In this document: piece after piece, positions 17,845-26,863 of the stretch
Numbering within the stretch: the stretch's first letter is position 1
Layout of the letters: each line of letters starts with the position of its first letter
NCBI GenBank assembly: GCA_020631815.1
Contig: JACKGW010000012.1
Span: 38,618 to 102,617 of the forward strand
Direction of reading: 5' to 3'
DNA: 64,000 nucleotides
Origin: Planctomycetota bacterium
GTDB taxonomy: Bacteria; Planctomycetota; PLA2; JAEUHO01
Made by a program: the position numbers and the translations under genes
The notes under the pieces: generated by a model
The model's input: only the letters and a program-made list of their open reading frames with translations
Database searches by the model: none
Told to the model about the DNA's origin: nothing

Positions 17845-20800
17845 ATGAGCGACACGGCCCGCGCCCCCGCCGCCTCGGGGTCCGGCCGCGCCATCGCGCT
17901 GGGCCTCTTCCTGATGTCCGGCGCCGTCGGCCTCGCCTACGAGGTCGTCTGGTCGCGGCTGCTCCTGCTCGAGCTCGGAAGCACCGCCGCTTCCAGCTCG
18001 CTCGTGCTCGGGCTCTTCGTCGCGGGCCTGGGCCTCGGTGCGCGTCTGGCCGGGCGCCGCGCGGCTCCGCTGGCTCGTCCGCTGCGTCTCTACGCGGCGG
18101 CCGAAGCGGGTGCTGCGATCTGGGCCCTGTTGGCCCTGGTCCTCGTCCCCGGTCTCGAGGGCCCGTATGTCGCGCTGGCGCGCGGGCTGGGTCCCTTCGG
18201 CGCAGCCTTCGGGCGCTTGCTGCTGGCCGCGATCGTCGTACTGCCCGGGGCCACGCTGCTCGGCATGACGCTGCCCGCTGGCGTCGCCTCGTGGGGCGCG
18301 AAGCGCGGCGAGGGTGCGCAGGGCACAGCGTGGCTCTACGGCATCAACACGTTGGGTGCGGTGCTCGGCGCCTTGCTCGCCGGTTGGCTGGCGGTGGGGC
18401 CGTTGGGCGTCAACGGCACGCTGCTGGTCGCCGCGGGTCTCGGTCTGCTGCTGGCTGCCGTTGCCGCGGGCATCGCGCCGCGCGTCGAGCCGGAGACCGT
18501 GCGCCTGGGCGGCGATCTCGCCACCGGTGCGGCGGGAGGGCCCGCGGCACCGACCACGAGTGGGTTCAGTCGCCGCGGAGCGTGGGGACTCGCGGCGCTG
18601 CTGGGTGCCTTGGGTCTGGGCATCGAGATCGCGGGCTTCCGCGTGCTCGTGTTCTTCGTCGAGGGCTTCACCGCCAGCCTCGCGAGCATGCTTGCCATGT
18701 TCGTGCTGGGCCTGGGCGCGGGCAGCCTGGTGCTGGGTCCGAGGCTGTCGCGCGCGAAGGATCCTGCGCGGGCACTTGGCGTGCTCTTGCTCGGCGAAGT
18801 CGTCGCGCTGTTGCTGGCTGCGTTCGTCGTGGTCCCGCACTTGGACGCTTGGCTGGATGCCGTGCGCGCAGGTGCCTACGCGGACGTGCGCACGGCCATC
18901 GACGCCGCCGCGGCGTCGGGCTGGACGGCGCTGGCGGGCTCCGCAGCGCTGCTGGTGCTCCCGGCGTTCCTGTTGGGTCCGACGTTTCCCCTGGCCGTGT
19001 CGCTCGTCGAACGAAGCGGCTTGCCGCCGGCGCGCGCCGTGGGCTCGACCTACCTGGCCAACGCGTTCGGAAGCGTCGTGGGCCCGCTGCTGATCACGTT
19101 CGTCGTGATTCCGCACCTGGGCGTGGCGGGCGCCGCGTTCCTCCTGGTGGCGGTGGCGGGCGCGCTGGCCGCAGGCCTCATGCTCCGGCGGCAGCTCCGT
19201 CGCCTGGCGCCGATCGGTGCGCTTGCCGTCGCGGTGCTGGCTGTCTTCGTGGTGCCCGCGGAGTCCACGACGCGCTCCTTGCTGGCCACGACCCATGTCG
19301 TGCGGGCCAAGGAAGACGGCGGGCAGCGAGCGGTCCTTGCCGTGGCTACCGACGACGTGACCACGGCGAGCGTCATCGAGACCGGCGAAGGCGAGCGCAT
19401 CCTCTACACGGACGACTTCGCCGCCGCGGCGACCGGGCGTCACTACCGCTACATGCGCCTGCTCGGCATCCTGCCGATCCTCGAAGCGCGGCGCGCCGAG
19501 AACGTGATGGTGATCGCGTTCGGCACCGGCACGACGGCGGGCGCCGTGGCCTCGTTCGACGATCCCAAGCGCATCGACGTCGTCGAAGTGAGCGGCGCCG
19601 TGCTCGACCTTGCGCCGTGGTTCGCCGACGTGCACCGCGGCGTGCTCGACGACTCGCGTGTGCGGGTGCATCGCGCAGATGGGCGCCAGGCCTTGCTGTT
19701 GGCGGATGCGGATCTCGACGTGATCACCCTCGAGCCCCTCATGCCGTACAGCCCGGCCGGGTTGCCGCTGTACACGCAAGAGGTCTACGAGCTGGCGCGT
19801 GACCGCCTGCGCGACGGCGGCGTCTTGTGCCAGTGGGTGCCCGTGCACGCCATGCCCGCGCCGCTCTACGTCGCGTTCGTGCGGACGTTCTTCGAGGTGT
19901 TCCCCGAGGGCGAGCTGTGGTTCTTCGAGCAGTCCACGGCCTTGGTGGCGCGCAAGGGCGACGGGCCCACGCCCGAGGTCCGTGAGCAGCGGCGGCGTCA
20001 GGCGTTGCCCGACCTGATCGCAGCGGGCGTGGACCGCCCCGAGCGCCTGGCCATCGCGCGCATCGCGTCGGGACGTGAGGTGCTCGACGCGCCGGTGCCG
20101 CCGCCGCTGGGCCCGCTGGATGCCAAGCGACTGGTGCGCGATCGCGATCCCTACCCCGAGCTGGTTCCGACGCCTCGGGCGCGGCTGCGTACGCCGTACC
20201 TGGCGGCCACGCTCGAGTACCTCGCGACGTTGGTGCAGGTGCCCGAAGACGACACGGCCGATGACCCCGCGGAGCGCATCCGACGAGGCACGCGCGAGAT
20301 GCTCGTGGCGCGCTACGCCCAGGCGCAGGCGGACCTGCTGGCGCCCGTGGGTTCGGCGCCGGTCAGCGCGCAGGCGCTCGAGGAGCGGGTGCGCCTGTTG
20401 AGCCGCGCTGCCGAGGGCTATGCGCGTGCGCTCTCCGTGGCGCCCGGCGAGCCCGTCTTGCTCACGCGCCGTGCGCGCGTGCTGCGCGAGCTGGCGTTGC
20501 TGCGTGCGGGCGACGTCGAGGCCGCGGCGCGAGGCGGCGACGAAGCCCTGGGCGGGCTCGAGCTGCGCATGCTGGCCGCCGCGTTGCCGCCCCAGCTGGA
20601 AGACGCCGACGCCTCGGCGTCGCTACGCGGGCCGACGATCCGGCGACTCGTGGCGGCCCTGCTGGTGCGTGGGCGTCACGCCACGGCGCGGCGCGTCATG
20701 GCGAACCAGCTCGAGCGCTGGCCGGCGCCCGAGGGACGGGCGGACGCGGAGCGGGAGCGATTGGTACGCGTGGCCGCGGCGCTCGACGCGCCGCCGGCCG

Positions 20801-21438
20801 AGGGAACCACGTGGTCGGAGCACGTCGTCGAGGACCTGGGCTACCGAGGGGCGCGGGGTCCGCAGGCCGATGGCATCGACCTGCTCGCCGCGGAGCGGGA
20901 GCGGGCCCTGCATGCGTCGGAGACGGCTCGCGGCCCGGCGCTCCGACGGTTGGCGGATCGAGCCACGTCGTTGCTGCTCGTCGATGAGCTGCTCGCGTGG
21001 CTGCAGGGTGCGGAGGCGAGCGCCCAGCTGCCCGCACCCTGGCGAGACGCGCTCGCGGAGCGTGTGCGCGTGGGGCAGGCGCCGCTCGGCGACCGACTCG
21101 CCGCAGCGGATCCAGGTGATCGTGCGAGGTGGATCGAGGCCTACGACGCGCTGGACTTGATCGCGCGGCATCCGGGTGACGTCGCTGCGTACCTGGAGAG
21201 CGCGGAGGCGGACGTTCGACGCGTGGCCGTCGTCGCGCTGGGCCGTGCGGGTCGTCGTCCGGACCTCGCGCGCCTTGCAGACCGGCTGCTCGACGACGAC
21301 GTCGACGTCCGCCGCGCCGCGGCGGCCGCCCTCTTCCCGCACGCCCAGGACCTGGTCGAGACCTACGACCCCCTGGCCCCCGACGACCAGCGCACCCGCG
21401 TCGCCGACGCCGTCCGCACCCGCTTCTCCCCTCGCTGA
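17845..21438 (+). CDS. Giant membrane spermidine-synthase-like protein with helical C-terminal domain
   Basis: The protein has 1197 residues in three parts. Residues about 15-480 hold a dozen or more membrane segments of the type fused to spermidine synthases (opening IALGLFLMSGAVGLAYEVVWSRLLLLELG). Residues about 480-720 form a spermidine synthase/Rossmann methyltransferase-like domain, with the Gly-rich strand VIAFGTGTTAGAVASF, an acidic VVEVSGAVLDLAP after beta2, and ADLDVITLEPLMPYSPAGLPLYTQEVYEL. Residues 720-1197 are Ala/Arg/Leu-rich helical sequence resembling TPR or HEAT repeats (for example RLADRLLDDDVDVRRAAAAAL). The polyamine-synthase catalytic Asp pattern is not clearly complete, so the substrate is unknown. 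It converges on the transposase region. Confidence 0.8.
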   Translation: MSDTARAPAASGSGRAIALGLFLMSGAVGLAYEVVWSRLLLLELGSTAASSSLVLGLFVAGLGLGARLAGRRAAPLARPLRLYAAAEAGAAIWALLALVLVPGLEGPYVALARGLGPFGAAFGRLLLAAIVVLPGATLLGMTLPAGVASWGAKRGEGAQGTAWLYGINTLGAVLGALLAGWLAVGPLGVNGTLLVAAGLGLLLAAVAAGIAPRVEPETVRLGGDLATGAAGGPAAPTTSGFSRRGAWGLAALLGALGLGIEIAGFRVLVFFVEGFTASLASMLAMFVLGLGAGSLVLGPRLSRAKDPARALGVLLLGEVVALLLAAFVVVPHLDAWLDAVRAGAYADVRTAIDAAAASGWTALAGSAALLVLPAFLLGPTFPLAVSLVERSGLPPARAVGSTYLANAFGSVVGPLLITFVVIPHLGVAGAAFLLVAVAGALAAGLMLRRQLRRLAPIGALAVAVLAVFVVPAESTTRSLLATTHVVRAKEDGGQRAVLAVATDDVTTASVIETGEGERILYTDDFAAAATGRHYRYMRLLGILPILEARRAENVMVIAFGTGTTAGAVASFDDPKRIDVVEVSGAVLDLAPWFADVHRGVLDDSRVRVHRADGRQALLLADADLDVITLEPLMPYSPAGLPLYTQEVYELARDRLRDGGVLCQWVPVHAMPAPLYVAFVRTFFEVFPEGELWFFEQSTALVARKGDGPTPEVREQRRRQALPDLIAAGVDRPERLAIARIASGREVLDAPVPPPLGPLDAKRLVRDRDPYPELVPTPRARLRTPYLAATLEYLATLVQVPEDDTADDPAERIRRGTREMLVARYAQAQADLLAPVGSAPVSAQALEERVRLLSRAAEGYARALSVAPGEPVLLTRRARVLRELALLRAGDVEAAARGGDEALGGLELRMLAAALPPQLEDADASASLRGPTIRRLVAALLVRGRHATARRVMANQLERWPAPEGRADAERERLVRVAAALDAPPAEGTTWSEHVVEDLGYRGARGPQADGIDLLAAERERALHASETARGPALRRLADRATSLLLVDELLAWLQGAEASAQLPAPWRDALAERVRVGQAPLGDRLAAADPGDRARWIEAYDALDLIARHPGDVAAYLESAEADVRRVAVVALGRAGRRPDLARLADRLLDDDVDVRRAAAAALFPHAQDLVETYDPLAPDDQRTRVADAVRTRFSPR

Positions 21439-21461
21439 GGGCGTGGGAACGCGGAAAGCCC

Positions 21462-21559
21462 GTACGGAGGCGGGGATTTCTTCCGCAACTTGCCGAAGTG
21501 ACCCTTCCCATGCGGATGTACCGATCGGCAAGTTGCGGAAGAATTCCCCGCCTCCGTAC
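21462..21559. repeat. 98-bp REP-like palindrome, copy A (left flank of RAYT)
   Basis: A 34-nt left arm (21462-21495) and right arm (21526-21559) are inverted repeats with one mismatch, around a 30-nt loop. Outer ends are GTACGGAGGCGGGG / CCCCGCCTCCGTAC and inner ends CGCAACTTGCCG / CGGCAAGTTGCG. The single mismatch is diagnostic: one arm reads GGGGATTTC and the other GGGGAATTC. The loop, read in reverse, is nearly identical to that of copy B. It starts 23 bp after the stop of the membrane synthase gene. Confidence 0.95.
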
Positions 21560-21598
21560 CGCGTCTGCGAGCCGTGCTGGAGCGATAGGGGTTCGGAC

Positions 21599-22588
21599 CT
21601 AGGCAAGCTCGCCGTGCATTCGCTGAAGGCATCGACGCACGAGGATGGCATAGCGGCGCGCGTAGAGCGGGTCCGCGTGGATGGCGCGCCGGTGTGCCCT
21701 GATCCAACGAGCGGGCATCGTCGCACTGCATGCCAGCCGTTGCGTGATGGCAACCTGCGACTGTCCGGCCACGTCGGCCAAGAGCGAAGCGTGGGCGACT
21801 GTCAGCGCGTCCTGCTGGCGTGCGCCGGAGAGCTGCAGCGGCCAGGGGTCTCCGCCGCGACGAGCACGGCGCCCGGCTGCGTGGGCATCGCCGATGCGGC
21901 GCGGTGAGCGTGCCCAAGCCGGCACCCCTGCGGCGTCGACGTCGCCCAGTTCCATCATCCGTCGTCGCTGCGGAGCAGAGTTCGTCGTGTGTCACCGCGC
22001 GCAACGCGCCATGCAACTTGCTCTGATCTCGAAGCGCGGCCCATACAGCGCGTCGTACACCTCTTCCGGCGTCCCAGTTACGAATGGCATGCTCGCCTTG
22101 TGCCAGTCGATGAGCTCCATGGATAGGCACTTCCGTCGTGGATGGCCAGCTCGGATCCTCTCTCGGCACTGCCGAACGGGAAGAGGTGTGGCTGCGAGAC
22201 GATCCGCGCATCGACCGGATTCTGGTCGATGTAGCGGATGATCGTCCGCTCGTGGGAGCGTGAGCGAATTGGGTGGCTGAGGAAGCGACCACGGAACAGC
22301 GGGCCGTCACGGTGTCGGGAGCGATTGAACCAGCGGACGTAGCTGTTCTGGACCAAGCCGCATGGTCTCGCTGAGCTGCCCATCGAGACTGCGCACAAGC
22401 AGATGGAAGTGAGACAGCATGAACGTGTAGGCATAGACCTTGATTCGGGCTCGTCTCGATGCGCACGTGAGCAGCGCCAAGAACTTCCGTACGTCGGCTG
22501 CGCTCTCAAACACGGTGCGCCGCGCGATGCCGCGGTTCATCACGTGATGCAAGAGGCCGGGTTCGTCGTGTCGTCGGGCGCGCGGCAC
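21599..22588 (-). pseudogene. REP-associated tyrosine transposase (RAYT, Y1_Tnp/IS200-like), frameshifted
   Basis: This is a remnant of an HUH transposase of the RAYT family, enzymes that mobilise REP-type palindromes. The N-terminal frame starts at GTG 22588 (HHVMNRGIARRTVFESAADVRKFL) and contains the HUH motif as MLSHFHLLVR. Near 22360 the frame shifts to the segment QNSYVRWFNRSRHRDGPLFRGRF and RYIDQNPVDARI, where the catalytic tyrosine is expected. A second shift near 22125 leads to DWHKASMPFVTGTPEEVYDALYG, which stops near 21990. A third frame (to 21599) carries a C-terminal HTH-like SQVAITQRLACSATMPARWIRAH. At least three disruptions make it inactive as read. Palindromes A and B flank it in inverted orientation. 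Confidence 0.85.
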
Positions 22589-22639
22589 ACGGGGGCGACG
22601 CCGCGTGGCCGCGCGCGGTCACGCGAGTACGAAGACGCG

Positions 22640-22737
22640 GTACGGAGGCGGGGAATTCTTCCGCAACTTGCCGATCGACACCCCCGCATGGGAAGGCCCA
22701 CTTCGGCAAGTTGCGGAAGAAATCCCCGCCTCCGTAC
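22640..22737. repeat. 98-bp REP-like palindrome, copy B (right flank of RAYT)
   Basis: Left arm 22640-22673, 30-nt loop, right arm 22704-22737. Here the GGGGAATTC arm is on the left and the GGGGATTTC arm on the right, the reverse of copy A, and the loop matches the reverse complement of the copy A loop. Copies A and B thus form inverted terminal repeats around the RAYT remnant. It ends 24 bp before the stop of the next gene. Confidence 0.95.
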
Positions 22738-22761
22738 GGGCTCTCCGACTCCCAGTTCCCG

Positions 22762-24165
22762 CTAGCGGCCCGGGGCGGGGAGGTCGGCGGGTGGGGGGAC
22801 GGGCTCGACGCTGACGAACTGGACGACGCCGGCGGCGGCCCAGCCGCGGTCGTCGCGGACGCTGGCGCGCAGGATGCGCAGGCCCGGTTGGTCCGGGTGC
22901 ACCACCACGTCGACGACGTGACGGGACCCTGCCTCCAACAGCTCGATGCGTTCTTCGATCCGCTCGCGACCCCCGCGCAGGCGTGCACCCTCGGCGGGCT
23001 CGAGCACCAAGGTCAGCCCGCGGAAGTTGACCCCGCCGCGGTTCTCGACGGCGAGCTCGAGGCGGAATGCCTCCTCGGCACGTACGTCGCGCGGGCCGTG
23101 TGACACGAGTGCCAACGCCAGGCGCGGGCCCGCACGCGGCACCTTGCGCTCTTCCCGCACGGTGGCGCCACGCGCGAGGACTTCGATGCGGTTGGTGGCA
23201 CCGGCAGCCGCCCAACCGCGCGGCTCGCGGCACGACGCCAAGAGCGACGCGCTTCCCGCGCGCCCGAGTCGCACGCGTACCGTGCGCGTCTCGACGGCGT
23301 CGGCCTCCAGGCGCTCGATGCGATCTCGCCAGAGGCCACCCTGGGACCCCTGGATGACGACGTCGTCGCGCGAAGACAACCCCACCTCGACGCCGTCCAA
23401 ACGTGCCTCGCCGGCGTTGCGGACCTTGAGCACCGCATCGACCGTGTCGCCCGCTGCCGCCGAGGCCGGCAGCTCGACCACGAGGTCCAGGGCGAGACGA
23501 CGTCCGGGGTGGTCGCCCACGATCGGCGGCGCCGCCGGCGCGTCACTGGTGACGGGCGGCACGACGGCAGGCGGTCCGGGCATCGGCGGCGTCGGCGGCC
23601 GCTCGGGCACGTCGGGCACCGGAGGGCCAGGCGTGGAGGGCTGGGCGTCGGGCGTCGTCGGCTCCGGCGTGGTGGCCGCAGCACCTGCTGCGTCGGACCC
23701 CTCAGCATCGGGGACCAGGCCCTCCGGAGGGGTCACCGTGACGCCAGGATCCACGACCTCCGGAGCCGGCGGGGCCACCACGTCGGAGGCGTCGCTCCAG
23801 TCGTCCTCGCCCGCCGCGCCCATGCCGTCGGTCGTCGCCTCGGGCTCAGGCGTGTCGGGTGGCAGTAGCGCCGGGTCGACGGGCGCGTCCGGGGACTGGT
23901 TGTCCTCCGGGGGCGGCGGAGGCGTGCGCGCGGGGCGCGGGTCGCCGTCGGGCACGTCGTAGCGCGACACGACCACGGGCGAGTGCTCGGGCTCCTGGAC
24001 CTCGCCTTCGTCTTGGCGATGGCCGATCAGCCCGAAGCCCAAGCCGGCCACCAGCGCACCGCAGAGCACGGCGACGCCAGCCAGCGAACGGTCGGTACGG
24101 GCCACCGGGTCCGCAGGACGCGCGGCGGCGTCCGTGGTGGGGGGAGCTTCGCTCACGCCTGCCAT
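22762..24165 (-). CDS. Membrane-anchored protein with Pro-rich linker and CARDB/DUF11-like domains
   Basis: A 467-residue protein of unknown function. Residues about 27-48 are a single membrane helix (AGVAVLCGALVAGLGFGLIG). Residues 50-215 are a Pro/Ala/Asp-rich linker, likely extended outside the membrane. Two Ig-like beta domains of the CARDB/DUF11 kind follow, each starting with LALDLVVELPASAAAGDTV or LALALVSHGPRDVRAEEAF and containing the VRNAGEARLDGV / VENRGGVNFRGL motif. It is the last gene of a same-strand run and resembles the gene just upstream in plan. A role as extracytoplasmic adhesin or scaffold is inference. Confidence 0.7.
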   Translation of the reverse strand: MAGVSEAPPTTDAAARPADPVARTDRSLAGVAVLCGALVAGLGFGLIGHRQDEGEVQEPEHSPVVVSRYDVPDGDPRPARTPPPPPEDNQSPDAPVDPALLPPDTPEPEATTDGMGAAGEDDWSDASDVVAPPAPEVVDPGVTVTPPEGLVPDAEGSDAAGAAATTPEPTTPDAQPSTPGPPVPDVPERPPTPPMPGPPAVVPPVTSDAPAAPPIVGDHPGRRLALDLVVELPASAAAGDTVDAVLKVRNAGEARLDGVEVGLSSRDDVVIQGSQGGLWRDRIERLEADAVETRTVRVRLGRAGSASLLASCREPRGWAAAGATNRIEVLARGATVREERKVPRAGPRLALALVSHGPRDVRAEEAFRLELAVENRGGVNFRGLTLVLEPAEGARLRGGRERIEERIELLEAGSRHVVDVVVHPDQPGLRILRASVRDDRGWAAAGVVQFVSVEPVPPPADLPAPGR

Positions 24166-24232
24166 CCTTCCAGAGGTCGAGGCTCCAGCGTACGCGCAGG
24201 GGCGGACCCTGCAGGGACCCCGGGACAGGGCC

Positions 24233-25096
24233 CTACCGCGTCCCCACGCGGACCACGTGCACCCCGACGGCCCGGATGCTCCCGTCCGGCAACGTGGCCA
24301 GGATCTGCACCTGATGGCGCCCTCCGCGCTTGGGGAAGAAGCGCAGGGTCAGGGCCGCGTGGCGGTCCGGCTCCAGGCGCGGCAGGCGGCGCGAGGTCTC
24401 GCCGCCGTCGAGGATCTCGAGATCGGAACCCGGCTCCACGTCCAGGCGCACGTCGTCCAGGGGCGCGCCTAGGGTCTGCACGACGACCGTCAGCTCGAAC
24501 GGCGCCTCGTCGCTGACTTGGTGCGGCCCCCGCGTCACCACGAGGAGCGCCTGTTCCAGCACGGGCGCGAGGCGCGCGCGATCCGCGGCGTCCGGCTTGA
24601 CCTCGATGCGCGCTCGTGCCACCGCGCGAGCTCCGCCCTTGGCGTCACCCACGGAGGCCTGCAGGTCGTGGATCCCTGCCTTGTCGAACGCCAAGGCGAC
24701 CACGTGGCGACCCGTGGTCTGCGGCTCCAGTCGCTCCCAGCGGACCGCGGTGTTCGCAGCGTCCACGCGCGTGCCTTCCGGCGTGACGAGCGCAAGGGTC
24801 ACGTCATCGAGCGGCAGCGAGCCGGCGTTCTCCGCGAGCAACGTCACCTGCAGCGGCGCGCCGGGTACGACCTCGGCCGGCGCTTCCACGGCGAGGCGCA
24901 GGGCGACGACGTCGCCGTCTTCCTCGCCCAGCTGCGGGGGACGCTCGCGGATCGGAACCGGTTGCCAGCGCTTCCAGGCAACGATGCTGATCAACGACAC
25001 CGCCAGCAGCACGCCGAGCAACGGCAGCGTGTCGTACCAACGGCGCGGCGGCGGCCCCGAGGACGCGGGCGTGCGGTGTGCGGTCGACGCGCTCAT
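24233..25096 (-). CDS. Membrane-anchored protein with CARDB/DUF11-like domains
   Basis: A 287-residue protein starting at ATG 25096, 10 bp downstream of pntB. One membrane helix lies near residues 20-42 (YDTLPLLGVLLAVSLISIVAW). Two Ig-like domains follow: the first with VVPGAPLQVTLLAENAGSLPLDDVTLALV, the second with APFELTVVVQTLGAPLDDVRLDV. The architecture parallels the next gene downstream. Co-transcription with the transhydrogenase genes is likely from spacing, but no functional link is known. Function unknown. Confidence 0.7.
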   Translation of the reverse strand: MSASTAHRTPASSGPPPRRWYDTLPLLGVLLAVSLISIVAWKRWQPVPIRERPPQLGEEDGDVVALRLAVEAPAEVVPGAPLQVTLLAENAGSLPLDDVTLALVTPEGTRVDAANTAVRWERLEPQTTGRHVVALAFDKAGIHDLQASVGDAKGGARAVARARIEVKPDAADRARLAPVLEQALLVVTRGPHQVSDEAPFELTVVVQTLGAPLDDVRLDVEPGSDLEILDGGETSRRLPRLEPDRHAALTLRFFPKRGGRHQVQILATLPDGSIRAVGVHVVRVGTR

Positions 25097-25106
25097 CGTT
25101 GCCGGG

Positions 25107-26534
25107 TCAGAGCGCCTTGACCTCGCTGACGAGCGCCAGCACGGTCTTCTTCGCATCGCCGAACAGCATCATCGTCTTCGGGTCGAAGAAGAGCTCGTTG
25201 TCCGTGCCGGCGAAGCCCGTCCCGAGGCTGCGCTTGAGGATGATCACGTTGCGGGCCTTGTCCGCGTCGAGGATCGGCATGCCGTAGATGGGGCTCGACG
25301 GGTCGCTGCGTGCCGAAGGATTGACCACGTCGTTGGCGCCGATGACCAGCGCCACGTCGGCGGTCTCGAAGTAGGGGTTGACCTGGTCGAGGTCGAGCAG
25401 CTGGTCGTAGGGCACGTTCGCCTCGGCCAGCAGCACGTTCATGTGGCCCGGCATGCGTCCGGCCACCGGGTGGATCGCGTACTTCACGTCCACGCCCTTG
25501 GCGATGAGCAGGTCGGCGAGCTCGCGCACGTTGTGCTGGGCCTGCGCCACGGCGAGGCCGTAGCCGGGTACCACGATGACCGAGCGCGCGTTGGCCAGCA
25601 GGATGGCGCCGTCTTCCGGCGTGAAGTTGCGCACGGTGCGGGCAGGTCCACCCGCCCCGCTACCGCCGCCGCCCGCGCTGTCGGCCGTGCCGAAGGCCGC
25701 GAACAGCACGTGCGCCAGGGTGCGGTTCATGCCGCGGCACATGATGGCCGTCAGGATGATGCCGGACGCGCCCACCAGGGCGCCCGCCACCACGAGCGGC
25801 TCGTTGTCCGTGACGTAGCCGGCTGCCGAAGCCGCGATGCCCGAGAAGCTGTTGAGCAGCGCCACCACCACGGGCATGTCCGCACCGCCAATGGCGTTGG
25901 TGGCCGTCCACCCCAGGACCAAGGCGAAGGGCAGCACGGCCCAGACCCAGCCCTGGTTGTCCATGTTGGTCGCGAAGACGACGGTCAGGACGAGGCTGAC
26001 GAGGAGCAGGGCGCCGTTGACCCAGCGGATGCCGGGGAAGGTGACAGGCGCCGTGTTGATCATTCCCTGCAGCTTGGCGAACGCGACGAAGCTGCCGGTG
26101 AAGGTGATCGCGCCGATGATCACGCTGAGTGCGGCGACGGCGGGTACGGAGCCCGTGATGTGCTCGATCCCGGGGTGGGCCTGCGCGTGGGTCACCTCGC
26201 CCAATGCCACGAACGCCGACGCCAAGCCGCCGAACGCGTTGAACGCGGCGACGAGCTGCGGCATGGCCGTCATCTCGATCTTCTTGGCCAGGACCCAGCC
26301 CACGGCCGAGGCCAAGGCCATCACGACGAAGATCCAGACGAGGTTGTGGCGGACGCTCACGTCCACGCCGTGGGAGGACCACGTGACGATGGTGGCCAGC
26401 ACGGCGAGGCCCATGCCGAACGCGCCGATCAAGTTGCCGGCGGGCGCCGTCTTGGGCGATGCCAAGCGCTTGAGGCCCAGGATGAAGGCGACGATCGAGA
26501 GGATGTAGACGAAGCCGACGAGGGAGAGGCTCAC
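25107..26534 (-). CDS. pntB: NAD(P) transhydrogenase subunit beta
   Basis: PntB (475 residues) binds NADP(H) and forms half of the proton channel of the membrane transhydrogenase, which uses the proton gradient to make NADPH from NADH. The first two thirds have nine or so membrane helices. The C-terminal NADP-binding domain includes the GYGLAVAQAQHNVRELADLL fingerprint, the block HPVAGRMPGHMNVLLAEANVPY, ADVALVIGANDVVNP, and VIILKRSLGTGFAGTDNELF. Its ATG overlaps the pntAB stop (ATGA, 26531-26534). Confidence 0.96.
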   Translation of the reverse strand: MSLSLVGFVYILSIVAFILGLKRLASPKTAPAGNLIGAFGMGLAVLATIVTWSSHGVDVSVRHNLVWIFVVMALASAVGWVLAKKIEMTAMPQLVAAFNAFGGLASAFVALGEVTHAQAHPGIEHITGSVPAVAALSVIIGAITFTGSFVAFAKLQGMINTAPVTFPGIRWVNGALLLVSLVLTVVFATNMDNQGWVWAVLPFALVLGWTATNAIGGADMPVVVALLNSFSGIAASAAGYVTDNEPLVVAGALVGASGIILTAIMCRGMNRTLAHVLFAAFGTADSAGGGGSGAGGPARTVRNFTPEDGAILLANARSVIVVPGYGLAVAQAQHNVRELADLLIAKGVDVKYAIHPVAGRMPGHMNVLLAEANVPYDQLLDLDQVNPYFETADVALVIGANDVVNPSARSDPSSPIYGMPILDADKARNVIILKRSLGTGFAGTDNELFFDPKTMMLFGDAKKTVLALVSEVKAL

Positions 26535-26863
26535 GCGCCACCGCCCTTCTCGCTGCGCTTGTCCTTCTTGAACATGCGCAGCATGCGGTCGGTCACCACG
26601 AAGCCTCCGACCACGTTGATGGTCGCGAAGAACACGCCGAGCAGGCCCAGGAGGGTCCCGAACGTGGTCTCGTCCTGGCCGGCCACCAAGATGGCGCCGA
26701 CGAGCACGATGCCGCTGATCGCGTTGCTACCCGACATCAGCGGCGTGTGCAGCGTGGCCGGCACCTTCGTGATGACCTCGAAGCCGATGAAGGCCGCGAG
26801 CACGAAGATGAACAGGTACAGCAGCGCCGGGGACTGCGAGAGAAGTGCAAGGTGGAGGATCAC
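26531..26863 (-). CDS. pntAB: NAD(P) transhydrogenase subunit alpha-2 (membrane part)
   Basis: A 110-residue membrane subunit of the split alpha chain, with three to four helices (FIFVLAAFIGFEVITKVPATLHTPLMSGSNAISGIVLVGA and onward). The motif TLHTPLMSGSNAISGI is diagnostic. It overlaps both neighbours by ATGA, giving a tight pntAA-pntAB-pntB operon. The three-gene arrangement is common outside the gamma-proteobacteria. Confidence 0.96.
   Translation of the reverse strand: MILHLALLSQSPALLYLFIFVLAAFIGFEVITKVPATLHTPLMSGSNAISGIVLVGAILVAGQDETTFGTLLGLLGVFFATINVVGGFVVTDRMLRMFKKDKRSEKGGGA

Noticed and set aside
21461..21570. Palindromes as simple intrinsic terminators
   Set aside because: The arms are far longer than terminator stems, no T run follows, and the loop sequence is conserved among copies.
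21599..22588. Intact IS200/IS605-type transposase gene
   Set aside because: The conserved segments fall in three different frames with stops between them, so it is a remnant as read.
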